Source of the DNA: Streptomyces spiramenti
Lineage (GTDB): Bacteria > Actinomycetota > Actinomycetes > Streptomycetales > Streptomycetaceae
DNA: 36,967 bases
Reading direction: 5' to 3'
NCBI RefSeq assembly: GCF_012034385.1
Contig: NZ_JAAVJB010000029.1
Span: 1 to 36,967 of the forward strand
Part shown: one piece after another, positions 1-6,599 of the stretch
How positions within the stretch are numbered: the stretch's first letter is position 1
Layout: every line of letters starts with the position of its first letter
The notes under the pieces: model-generated
Database searches by the model: none
What the model saw: only the letters and a program-made list of their open reading frames with translations
What the model was told of the DNA's origin: nothing
Translations under genes and position numbers: made by a program

Positions 1-648
1 GCCGGGCGGGGCGCCGCCCCGACCGCGGCCGGTCCCGTCACCGCCTTCCGGGAGGGCCTGACCGAGGCGCGGCTCCACCGCTGGTTCACCGCCGGGCTCG
101 CCGCGCTGACCGTGGTCATCTGCACCGGCTACAGCGCCACCGCGGTGGCGCTGCCCCTGATCAGCCGGGACCGCTACGACACCAGCGCCGTGCTGGCCGC
201 CGCGACCACCGCCTACGTGCTGGGCGCCCTGGCGGGTGCCCTCGTGATGGCGCGTCGCCGGCCGCCGAGCGCCGGGTGGGTCGCGCTCGCCGGGCTCGCC
301 TGCTACGGCTTCGCCCCACTGAGCCTGCTGACACCCGCCCCGGCCTGGGTGGTGGTCGCCGCCTACGTGGTCGCCGGGGTCGGGATCGAACTCTTCAACG
401 TCACCTGGTTCACCTCGATCCAGCGGGAGGTCGCACCGCAGCGCCTGGCCCGGGTTTCCTCCCTGGACTTCCTGCTCTCCTACGGCCTCGCCCCGCTGGG
501 CCTGGCCCTCTTCGCCCCCGCGGTCGCCGCCCTCGGGACGAGCCCGGTCCTGCTCGGCTGCGCGATCGCCTGCTTCCTGGCCCCGGCCCTGGCAGCGCTC
601 GCCCCCTCGGCCCGGCACTTCGGCCACATCGACCGCGTGCGGACGTGA
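1..648 (+). CDS. MFS transporter, C-terminal part (5' end outside window)
   Basis: The reading frame is open from the first base, so the gene begins upstream of the window. The visible 215 residues contain about six hydrophobic segments rich in Ala, Gly, Leu and Val. They are separated by short basic loops such as the ARRRPPS stretch and a cytoplasmic SIQREVAPQRLARV segment. That last segment matches the loop seen in MFS proteins where regulators and drug exporters carry a P-x-x-x-x-R/A-R-V pattern. This is the second half of a typical 12-segment major facilitator that would export a small molecule from the inner membrane. Substrate cannot be told. The gene is followed by a 166-bp repeat rather than by a same-strand gene. 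Assignment to MFS is fairly secure; the missing N-terminal half prevents anything finer. Confidence 0.8.
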   Translation, partial: AGRGAAPTAAGPVTAFREGLTEARLHRWFTAGLAALTVVICTGYSATAVALPLISRDRYDTSAVLAAATTAYVLGALAGALVMARRRPPSAGWVALAGLACYGFAPLSLLTPAPAWVVVAAYVVAGVGIELFNVTWFTSIQREVAPQRLARVSSLDFLLSYGLAPLGLALFAPAVAALGTSPVLLGCAIACFLAPALAALAPSARHFGHIDRVRT

Positions 649-703
649 TCGGCCGCACCACGGGCCACCCGCCCCTGGCGGACGCCGTGGGCGGGCGGCC
701 CGC

Positions 704-869
704 AGCGCGTGTGTGAGACCCCAGGCCGGGCCTGCGGCGCCGGCTACGGCCATCTGCTGCGTCGTCAGGAACGCCCGAAGACAACCCGGTGTGAGGGAGC
801 CCCTCCGCCGTGCAGCCGATCGCATCCGACGCCGCGAGCTGATCCGACTCGGGGTCTCACACACGCTCT
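704..869 (+). repeat. 166-bp repeat element with 19-bp inverted ends (copy A)
   Basis: The left end (704-722) reads AGCGCGTGTGTGAGACCCC. The right end (851-869) is its reverse complement with one mismatch. The interior is about 80% identical by eye to the reverse complement of 32700-32868, including a shared GCCGGCTACGGCC block, a TCAGGAA block and a CCTCCGCCGTGCAGCCGA block. The two copies differ in length by one 3-base indel. No open frame in it looks like a protein. It lies between two convergent genes, and its right end sits on the TGA stop (869-871) of the minus-strand gene. It could be a MITE-like non-autonomous transposon or a transcribed structured element. I could not see a clear target-site duplication. 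Confidence 0.85.
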
Positions 870-1756
870 CAGACCGGCGTCGGCGGGGACGGCTCGGGCT
901 GCCACTCGGGCAGCACCACGTAACTTCCTGAACCCGGCGGGTCCTCCGCGGAGGCGTTCCGAACCCGCAGCGCCCAGTCGTCGCCGGGCCACCGGGTGCC
1001 GCCGTCCCAGCGGACCCCGGCGAGCCGGAGATCGTCGGCCACTGCCGCCGCCAGGTCCGCACCCCGGAAATCGGTCGCGGCGGAGCGCAGGACGTCCACG
1101 GCGCGGCCGACCGCCGCGGTGACACCGGCGTCGGGTGCCACCGGGCGCTCCCCGAACCCGTGCGCCGACTCCACCGCCCGGCACAGTCCGTGGCCCGCCG
1201 CGGAAGCCTCCCCGTCCCGCGCGAACCGCAGGGCGTCCTCGACCGCCTTCGCCAGCGCCCGGACCCGGGTCAGGTCGGCGGCGCGGGCGAGGGCGCGCGC
1301 CGACAGGCCGTCACGGGCGGCTGCCCACGCCCGCAGCGCGGGATCCCCCGCGGGCGCGGGCGTCAGCTCGTCGGCGAGTTCCAGCAGCGTCGCCCGGTGC
1401 AGCAGCCGCACGGTGGCGGGCGCCGACCGCCAACCCTCGGCCGCGGCGGTCAGCCGGCCGAGCGGGCCGCGCGTCGCGGTCGGCCACGTGCCCCGGCGTG
1501 GCGGAGTCACGGCCCCCGGAGCCCCCACCGCACGGGGCGCGGTGCAGGGAACGGCCGGCGGCACCGGGTCGGCCGCCGCGGCGGCGCGGGCCCGGCGCGT
1601 CGTCGTCGACCCGACCGGCGGGAGAGGAACGCACAGCAGCGACGCGAGATACCGGCGCCACAGCGACCATCCGGCGGCGTGCCGCTCGTGGCGCGAACCG
1701 GGGCGCCCCCCGCCGTACAGCGAGGCGCGGATCCTCGCCGGCCATGGGCGGCTCAC
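869..1756 (-). CDS. Unknown helical protein, 295 aa
   Basis: I do not recognise the family. The GTG start at 1756 shares a GTGA overlap with the stop of the upstream membrane-protein gene, so the two are almost certainly translated together. The N-terminal ~100 residues are basic and Pro/Ala-rich (low complexity, probably disordered). Residues ~110-270 look like a compact alpha-helical domain with regular Leu/Ala spacing. The tail is acidic, aromatic and Pro-rich (ending EPSPPTPV). No signal peptide or obvious membrane segment is visible. The stop codon lies exactly where the 704-869 repeat ends, so the C-terminus could have been set by insertion of that repeat. Coding status rests on frame-long G/C-biased third positions and the overlap. 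Function is unknown. Confidence 0.6.
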   Translation of the reverse strand: MSRPWPARIRASLYGGGRPGSRHERHAAGWSLWRRYLASLLCVPLPPVGSTTTRRARAAAAADPVPPAVPCTAPRAVGAPGAVTPPRRGTWPTATRGPLGRLTAAAEGWRSAPATVRLLHRATLLELADELTPAPAGDPALRAWAAARDGLSARALARAADLTRVRALAKAVEDALRFARDGEASAAGHGLCRAVESAHGFGERPVAPDAGVTAAVGRAVDVLRSAATDFRGADLAAAVADDLRLAGVRWDGGTRWPGDDWALRVRNASAEDPPGSGSYVVLPEWQPEPSPPTPV

Positions 1757-2151
1757 GGGCGGACCTCGCCCACCGGGAGCGCGGCATCCCCGCCGACCGC
1801 CGCCCCGTCCCCCACCGGGGCGGGCCCCTGGACCGCCTCGCGGACGGTGGTGCTGCTGCCCAGGTGCCGCAACAGCGCCGGTGCCGAGACACCGACCGCG
1901 ACCGCGGCGGCGAAGCCGACGACCTGGTTGTGGAACAGCAGCCCGGCCGCCGCCCCCAGCACCACCAGACTCACCGCCGCGAGGGCGTCCGCCGGGGGAT
2001 CGGTGTAGCGGGCCAGCGGGATCAGCGGCTCGCCGCGGACCCTGGCGCCGCGCCGGGCCGCCCGCCAGGCCGAGATCCGGCTGTGCAGCACCAGCAACTC
2101 GGTGAGCGCACCGCCCACCGCGCCGAGCGCCATCGCCAGGTACCACTCCAT
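1753..2151 (-). CDS. Small membrane protein, 132 aa
   Basis: The start is ATG at 2151, preceded by a good GGGGAG ribosome binding site. A longer upstream open frame exists but lacks such a site. The protein begins MEWYLAMALGAVGGALTEL, a hydrophobic helix. A basic RISAWRAARRGARVRG loop follows. Two more hydrophobic helices span about residues 55-72 and 77-95, and the tail is hydrophilic. This is a three-helix membrane protein with no family I recognise. It is the first gene of a two-gene operon: its TGA overlaps the GTG of the following gene by four bases. A membrane anchor or partner for the downstream helical protein is a reasonable inference, not something the sequence proves. Confidence 0.65.
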   Translation of the reverse strand: MEWYLAMALGAVGGALTELLVLHSRISAWRAARRGARVRGEPLIPLARYTDPPADALAAVSLVVLGAAAGLLFHNQVVGFAAAVAVGVSAPALLRHLGSSTTVREAVQGPAPVGDGAAVGGDAALPVGEVRP

Positions 2152-3157
2152 CGCGCGTCTCCCCTCAGCTGCCGGGGCGTCACCGGAGCACGCCGTACCG
2201 GGATGGTTCCCACCGCGAGCGCGACGTAGTGCCACCGGCCGGAGCGGGACGCACTTCGGCGTGAACCGGCGCACCGCCGCCCGCCTCCCCGGCATGTAAT
2301 CGGTGGTTCCGCAACGGGCGCTGGCGGCTGGGCCCGGTATTGCTGTGTCCCCCTGTGGTGGGTATGACCTGAGGGCGGTTTCGCCGGGTCCGGGGGGTTC
2401 GTCGGAGTCGCTGATCAGAGGTCCGGCCACTGCCTGGCCCGATGCCATGCCGGGCGGTTCGCGGGTGATCAGGTCTCCATGACGTGGATGCGAGTACGAG
2501 GTCGAGGGGTCCGCCGAGCTCACGACCGTGGCTCCGGCGGCGGTGACGATCGCCGCCAGGTCAAGATGCTGACGGTGTCCGCGGCCGTCATCGCCGGTGA
2601 CGACGAGGTCAAGGACAGCGAGCCGGGCAGCGCAACCGGCTCGTTGTTGGCCGTGACCGTGGCGTATCACCCACTCGGTGCCCGCAGAGCGGGGGTTCTC
2701 GCTGCGCGGCGAGGTGGCGACAGCGGGCCTTCCGCGGAGGGGCCGCACGCCGTCGGCCACTGACGTCGGAGACCGCTGCACGTCGCAGCTCTGTCCTGAG
2801 TCGTCCGGCCTGGAGCTGATGACGTTGCTGCCTCCCGTCGACCGCGCTTCCGCCCGGGACGCCGGCGGCAGGCGCGCTCCGAGCACTGCCCGAGCTCACT
2901 CATTCGGCCCTCAAGGACCTGCATCGGTTCCGCGCGTGCGGCTCCGGCGTGGGGTCTCCTACACGCTCTGAGGACGAGGTGGACGACTGGACGCGACCGA
3001 TGATCGATGCGCCGTGTCGCCGGCTTCGAGGCGAACCTCGCGGTGCCACCGGTGTGAACAGGCCGGTCATCGACCTGGGCGCACCGATGCGTGTCAAAGC
3101 TCTCGCGGTCGACACGAAGCTGCTGGGCTCCTGACCGGTCGTCCCGGATTCCTCGAC
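2152..3157. other. About 1 kb without a convincing gene, reduced GC
   Basis: Open frames exist on both strands, but none has a good ribosome binding site, steady third-position GC bias or a recognisable family. The base composition is visibly less GC-rich than the flanking genes, especially from about 2300. Some minus-strand translation between about 2310 and 2640 looks protein-like in patches and could be a decayed gene, but I cannot name it. The stretch contains a lone copy of the repeat end (2951-2969). It is best read as an old insertion scar or decayed accessory DNA. Confidence 0.5.
2951..2969 (-). repeat. Solo repeat end related to the 704-869 and 32700-32868 elements
   Basis: The bases GGGGTCTCCTACACGCTCT match the right end of copy A with two mismatches. 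The match stops at the inner side of the end, where the sequence no longer resembles the repeat interior. No partner end with the complementary change was found nearby. It is either the remnant of a decayed or deleted copy or the outer end of a different family member. Confidence 0.55.
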
Positions 3158-3580
3158 TCACGTGTCTGCGCGAAGATCCCTTTGCTGGAAGGTCTTCACC
3201 CTTTTCGCCTTGAGTGCGGAATCAGTGAATGCATTCGGAGGGAGGTACTCGTGGGCCTCCACATAATGCACGATCAGCGTGGGTGCGACGTATGTGACTC
3301 CGCTCTCCCCGGGAACGTGGATTTCGGCGTTTCCCAAGAGAAGGCCATCTCTTCTGGCGCTCCGCTCGGCCTCTTCGAAGCCAGGGCAAAGCTCGCAGTG
3401 GTGGTATCCCCGGTACCGGTTCTTCGAGTCCTTCGCAAGGTGGGCCAGCGCAGCGACCAGCCCTTCTGGTGTCCTACCGTGGCGGTAAGGGTGCCGCTTG
3501 GACAGCCAGCCGATGTTGACACCACCAGGAAGTGGGTCCTCGTCGTACTCGTACGGTGTCAGGTCTTCGTAGTGCGTCAT
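3158..3580 (-). CDS. DUF7919-like conserved protein, 140 aa
   Basis: The ATG at 3580 has a GGGAGAG ribosome binding site about 8 bases upstream. The longer open frame to 4000 has no such support. The protein opens MTHYEDLTPYEYDED. It then has a GGVNIGWLSKRHPY segment, a CELCPGFEE motif with two cysteines (around residues 62-65), a LLGNAEIHVPGESGVTYVAP segment and a HYVEAHEYLPP motif near the C-terminus. This order of motifs is that of a short actinobacterial family of unknown function (DUF7919 as I recall it), to which the length also fits. It is soluble, with no signal peptide. Its DNA is strikingly less GC-rich than the rest of the window (near half GC in 3181-3240 by eye), suggesting recent acquisition. 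Role unknown. Confidence 0.75.
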   Translation of the reverse strand: MTHYEDLTPYEYDEDPLPGGVNIGWLSKRHPYRHGRTPEGLVAALAHLAKDSKNRYRGYHHCELCPGFEEAERSARRDGLLLGNAEIHVPGESGVTYVAPTLIVHYVEAHEYLPPNAFTDSALKAKRVKTFQQRDLRADT

Positions 3581-4592
3581 CGGCTCAACTCTCCCGGGTC
3601 CAGGTGCAGTCTGCAGATCGCGGCGTGACACACGCCCGCATTGGGTCGAACGATATCGCTGATCTTGGTGGGCGTGGGTCACGCTGATTGACCTGGTGCT
3701 GGTTCGGGGGTTTCCGGTGGGGAGAACAGTGTGGTTGGGTACCGTCTTTCTTCCTCGGATGCAGACACCATGCCCCGTGATGACGATGGACTGATCGGTT
3801 CTGCCGGTCAGCGTCACACCAGCTGCAAACTCCGATCCCATGCCCGGTCCATACGTTGGCGTGGCGCCTCGGGAAGGCCCCCCGCAACCCTTCGCCCGCC
3901 CGCTCTGCGGCGGTGTACCCCGCCCCGGTCCTGGCACTCTGCAAAGAACGCATCTCCACCAATGTGGCCTGCCCGTCGGGGACGGCACCGCGGAACGCAA
4001 CGGGTAAGCAGACCCCCGGCGCCGCCGCCCGATCAGGGCTCACCCCGGCGACCCGGAGCTCGGGCGCTCATCGAACCGAGGCGAGCGGCCCTTGGACAGC
4101 CGGTAGGCCCGCGCACCGGTGTGCCGGGCCTCTACAGCCACCGCCCGGTTCCGACCAGCGCTTCCGCGTCGGCCCCCGCAGGCCGCCGCCCAGTCCACGC
4201 AAGCCTGCCGATAGTGCGGGTGCGGGGGAGACTCGTTACCGGCGTCCGGTCGAAGCCGCCGGGCCGGCGCGCCACCGCCACGGTCCACGGGCGGCGCCTC
4301 GGCCGTCGGGCGGACCCGGCCTCCCCGCCCATGACTCGCGCAGCTGCCGGACGTCCCCTCCATGACGATGATCCGTCTTTTGCCGCCGACACGCTCGGCC
4401 GGGTTCCGGACCGTGTGCCGCCCGCCCCTCGCCCCCCCACAGGCGTGCCGGGGTCGTCGCCCCGGCCCCGGTCGTCGTGCCGGGGCGGTGCGGGTCTCCC
4501 GTAGGATCGGCGACCGGCCCGGGCGGACCCCGTGGCGACATCCACCGTCCCAGCCCTGCCGCGCAGGGCGGCGGCAGTACCGCGGGAGAGCA
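3581..4592. other. About 1 kb intergenic region, no supported gene
   Basis: Between the DUF7919-like gene and the response regulator I find no frame with a ribosome binding site plus a recognisable product. The first ~400 bases share the lower GC of the preceding gene; from about 4050 the composition returns to the level of the chromosome. The minus-strand translation around 3750-4000 contains a TGHGIGVCSWCDADRQ stretch that looks protein-like but is broken across frames, so a decayed gene is possible. Promoters for the flanking genes must lie here, but none is clear. Confidence 0.45.
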
Positions 4593-5252
4593 GTGATCAG
4601 GGTCCTCGTCGCCGATGACGAACCACTCATCAGGGCGGGCATCCGGCAGATCCTCGCCTCCGCGGAGGACATAGAGGTGGTGGCCGAGGCCGCGGACGGT
4701 CGCGAGGCCGTGGACCTCGCCCGTGCGCGCGCGATCGACGTGGCGTTGCTGGACATCCGGATGCCCGTGCTCGACGGGCTCGGTGCTCTGGCGGAGCTGG
4801 GCCGGGTCGCGCCGTCCGTCCGGGCCCTCGTCCTGACGACGTTCGGCGAGCGGGACAACGTGCTGCGGGCGCTCGCGGACGGCGGCGCCGGTTTCCTGCT
4901 GAAGGACACGGCGCCCGGTGAGTTGATACGGGCGGTCCGGGCCGCCGCGGCGGGTCACGCCTTCCTCTCGCCCGGGGTGACACGCCATGTGGTCGACACG
5001 CTCGCCATCGGCGTCGAGCCGGCCCGGCGTGCGTCGGCGCGACAGCGGCTGGCCGCCCTCAGCTCGCGGGAGTCGGAGGTGCTGGCGCTCCTGGGGGAGG
5101 GGTTGTCCAACGCGGATGTGGGGCGCCGCATCCATGTGAGCGAGGCGACGGTGAAGACCTACGTGAGCCGGATCCTGGCCAAGACGCAGTGCGACAACCG
5201 AGTCCAGGCCGCGCTCCTGGCCCGTGACGCGGGGCTCGACGCGGACAGCTGA
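4593..5252 (+). CDS. NarL/FixJ-family response regulator, 219 aa
   Basis: The GTG at 4593 follows a GGGAGAG site; the open frame upstream of it is not supported. Residues 1-120 form a receiver domain. It has the acidic pair D8-D9, phosphoacceptor D54 in the ALLDIRMP motif, the conserved LTTF segment and the KDT lysine near residue 103. Residues ~150-212 form a LuxR-type helix-turn-helix (LSSRESEVLALL, then SNADVGRRIHVSEATVKTY). Length and layout are standard. Phosphorylated protein of this family binds short inverted repeats as a dimer. The only DesK-type histidine kinase in the window is at 6600-8327 on the other strand and is the likely partner, although an XRE/MetAP pair lies between them. 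The signal sensed is unknown. Confidence 0.92.
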   Translation: MIRVLVADDEPLIRAGIRQILASAEDIEVVAEAADGREAVDLARARAIDVALLDIRMPVLDGLGALAELGRVAPSVRALVLTTFGERDNVLRALADGGAGFLLKDTAPGELIRAVRAAAAGHAFLSPGVTRHVVDTLAIGVEPARRASARQRLAALSSRESEVLALLGEGLSNADVGRRIHVSEATVKTYVSRILAKTQCDNRVQAALLARDAGLDADS

Positions 5253-5264
5253 CGTCGGCGGGGC

Positions 5265-5320
5265 GCCGCGTCCGCTGTCCGCCGCGTCCGCTGTCCAGCC
5301 GCGCGCCGGGAAGCGGACGC
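5265..5320 (+). terminator. Tandem 16-bp repeat with inverted copy downstream of response regulator
   Basis: The unit GCCGCGTCCGCTGTCC occurs twice in perfect tandem (5265-5280, 5281-5296). Its core GCGTCCGCT is present inverted at 5312-5320 (AGCGGACGC). Either repeat can pair with the inverted copy, giving two alternative stem-loops just after the response-regulator stop and before the convergent XRE gene. Termination is the simplest role. The core is also shared with the palindrome at 8381-8401, so protein binding is an alternative. Confidence 0.45.
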
Positions 5321-5332
5321 CGGGCGAGCGGC

Positions 5333-5635
5333 TCAGGACGCGACGCGGCGCCGCTCGCCGAGCCCGGCGGGCTCCGGTACGGCGTCCTCGCCCGGCCGGT
5401 TGATCTCGGCCCAGACCGCGTCCAGGGAGAGGCCGAGGACGTCGGCGATCGCCGCGATCGTGGGGAAGGCCGGGGTGGCGACCCGCCCCGACTCGATCTT
5501 CCTCAGCGTCTCCGGGGAGACGCGGGCGTCGAGCGCCGTGGCGAGCATCGAGCGTTCGCCCCTGGCGCGGCGGAGGAGCGCACCGAGGCGCTGTCCGCGT
5601 TCGACCTCGGCGGGAGTGAGCGGCAACCTGACCAT
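5333..5635 (-). CDS. XRE-family transcriptional regulator, 100 aa
   Basis: This small protein has a Cro/C1-type helix-turn-helix over about residues 15-75. The line is LGALLRRARGERSM, then DARVSPETLRKIESGRVATPAFPTIAAIADVLGL. The recognition helix is SPETLRKIESG, the classic pattern, and SLDAVW follows the domain. The ATG at 5635 faces the methionine aminopeptidase gene, 65 bases away. The space between them contains palindromes suitable for a dimeric repressor. Pairs of a short XRE regulator with a type I methionine aminopeptidase recur in Streptomyces, so local repression of both genes is a sound inference. No ligand domain is present, so how it is released is unknown. Confidence 0.88.
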   Translation of the reverse strand: MVRLPLTPAEVERGQRLGALLRRARGERSMLATALDARVSPETLRKIESGRVATPAFPTIAAIADVLGLSLDAVWAEINRPGEDAVPEPAGLGERRRVAS

Positions 5636-5642
5636 GTGCCGA

Positions 5643-5670
5643 TACTAGTACCGGTACAGTAGTCCCGGTA
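5643..5670. promoter_or_regulatory. Probable XRE operator between XRE and MetAP genes
   Basis: Two overlapping perfect palindromes are present: TACTAGTA (5643-5650) and GTACCGGTAC (5648-5657). A half-site like the second follows (TCCCGGTATTG from 5663). The block covers the short divergent region where both promoters must lie, and the local base composition is less GC-rich than its surroundings. Binding by the adjacent XRE protein is inferred from position. Confidence 0.55.
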
Positions 5671-5700
5671 TTGTTATTGGAGTCGTGAGAGGAAAGTCGC

Positions 5701-6474
5701 GTGATCGAGATCCTGAGCCCTGGTCAACTGGCCAAGGCACGAACCTCCGGGGCCTTGGTCGCCGACATCCTGCGGACGCTCCGCGGCCGTGCCGAGGCCG
5801 GTACCAACCTCCTGGACATCGACCGGTGGGCCAAGGAGATGATCCTCGACGCCGGGGCGCAGTCCTGCTACGTCGACTACGCCCCGTCCTTCGGGCGCGG
5901 ACCCTTCGGCCACTACATCTGCACAGCCGTCAACGACGCTGTGCTGCACGGACGGCCCTCCGACCACACCCTCGTCGACGGCGACCTGCTCACCCTCGAC
6001 CTGGCCGTCTCCCAGGATGGCGTCGCAGCGGACGCCGCCATCAGCTTCGTCGTGGGCGGTGCCGGCGACGCCGAGAGCACCGCGCTGATCACCGCCACGG
6101 AACGCGCGCTCGCCGCCGGTATCGCCGCCGCCGGGCCGGGGGCCCGCGTGGGCGACCTCTCGCACGCCATCGGCACGGTGCTCCACGACGCCGGCTACCC
6201 GATCAACACGGAGTTCGGCGGGCACGGCATCGGATCGACCATGCACCAGGACCCCCACGTCCCGAACACCGGGCGGCCCGGCCGCGGCTACCGACTCCGC
6301 CCCGGACTCCTGCTGGCGCTGGAGCCATGGGTGATGGCCGACACCGCCGCACTCGTCATCGACGCGGACGGCTGGACCCTGCGCAGTGCCACGGGCTGCC
6401 GCACCGCCCACACCGAGCACACGATCGCCATCACCGAGGTCGGCGCCGAGATCCTCACCCTGCCCTTCCGCTGA
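5701..6474 (+). CDS. map: Type I methionine aminopeptidase, 257 aa
   Basis: This enzyme removes the initiator methionine from nascent proteins in the cytoplasm. All five metal ligands of the family are visible: D100 (LTLDLAV), D111 (AADAAISF), H175 (GGHGIGS), E208 (LALEPW) and E239 (HTEHT). The substrate-contacting H83 (VLHGRP) is also present. Length is normal for a type I enzyme without a zinc-finger extension. The GTG start at 5701 follows GAGAGGAAAG. Streptomycetes normally have a housekeeping copy in the ribosomal protein region. A separate copy with its own repressor and terminator is therefore probably an accessory or stress-specific enzyme. That conclusion is inference; the enzymatic assignment is strong. 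Confidence 0.93.
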   Translation: MIEILSPGQLAKARTSGALVADILRTLRGRAEAGTNLLDIDRWAKEMILDAGAQSCYVDYAPSFGRGPFGHYICTAVNDAVLHGRPSDHTLVDGDLLTLDLAVSQDGVAADAAISFVVGGAGDAESTALITATERALAAGIAAAGPGARVGDLSHAIGTVLHDAGYPINTEFGGHGIGSTMHQDPHVPNTGRPGRGYRLRPGLLLALEPWVMADTAALVIDADGWTLRSATGCRTAHTEHTIAITEVGAEILTLPFR

Positions 6475-6482
6475 CGGGCGGC

Positions 6483-6511
6483 GCCCCGCCCGCCGACGAC
6501 GCGGGCGGGGC
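6483..6511 (+). terminator. Stem-loop terminator after MetAP
   Basis: GCCCCGCCCGC (6483-6493) pairs perfectly with GCGGGCGGGGC (6501-6511) across a 7-base loop, beginning 9 bases after the MetAP stop. It is GC-only with no U-tract, as is usual for this type of genome. Confidence 0.7.
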
Positions 6512-6599
6512 CTTCGCGGACGTCCGTCTCGCGCCGCGCCCCGGGTCACGCGTCTGCGCACCCGCGGTCCGCAGACCGCCGCGCCCGGGACTGCGGGGC

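Noticed and set aside
2667..3161. Possible transposase remnant on the minus strand
   Set aside because: No DDE-type or other transposase motif could be identified, and the frame lacks a start signal; recorded only as low-GC DNA without a gene.
3581..4043. Minus-strand frames with TGHGIGVCSWCDADRQ as a gene
   Set aside because: Protein-like only in a short patch, no ribosome binding site and no continuous family resemblance; noted as possible decayed DNA.
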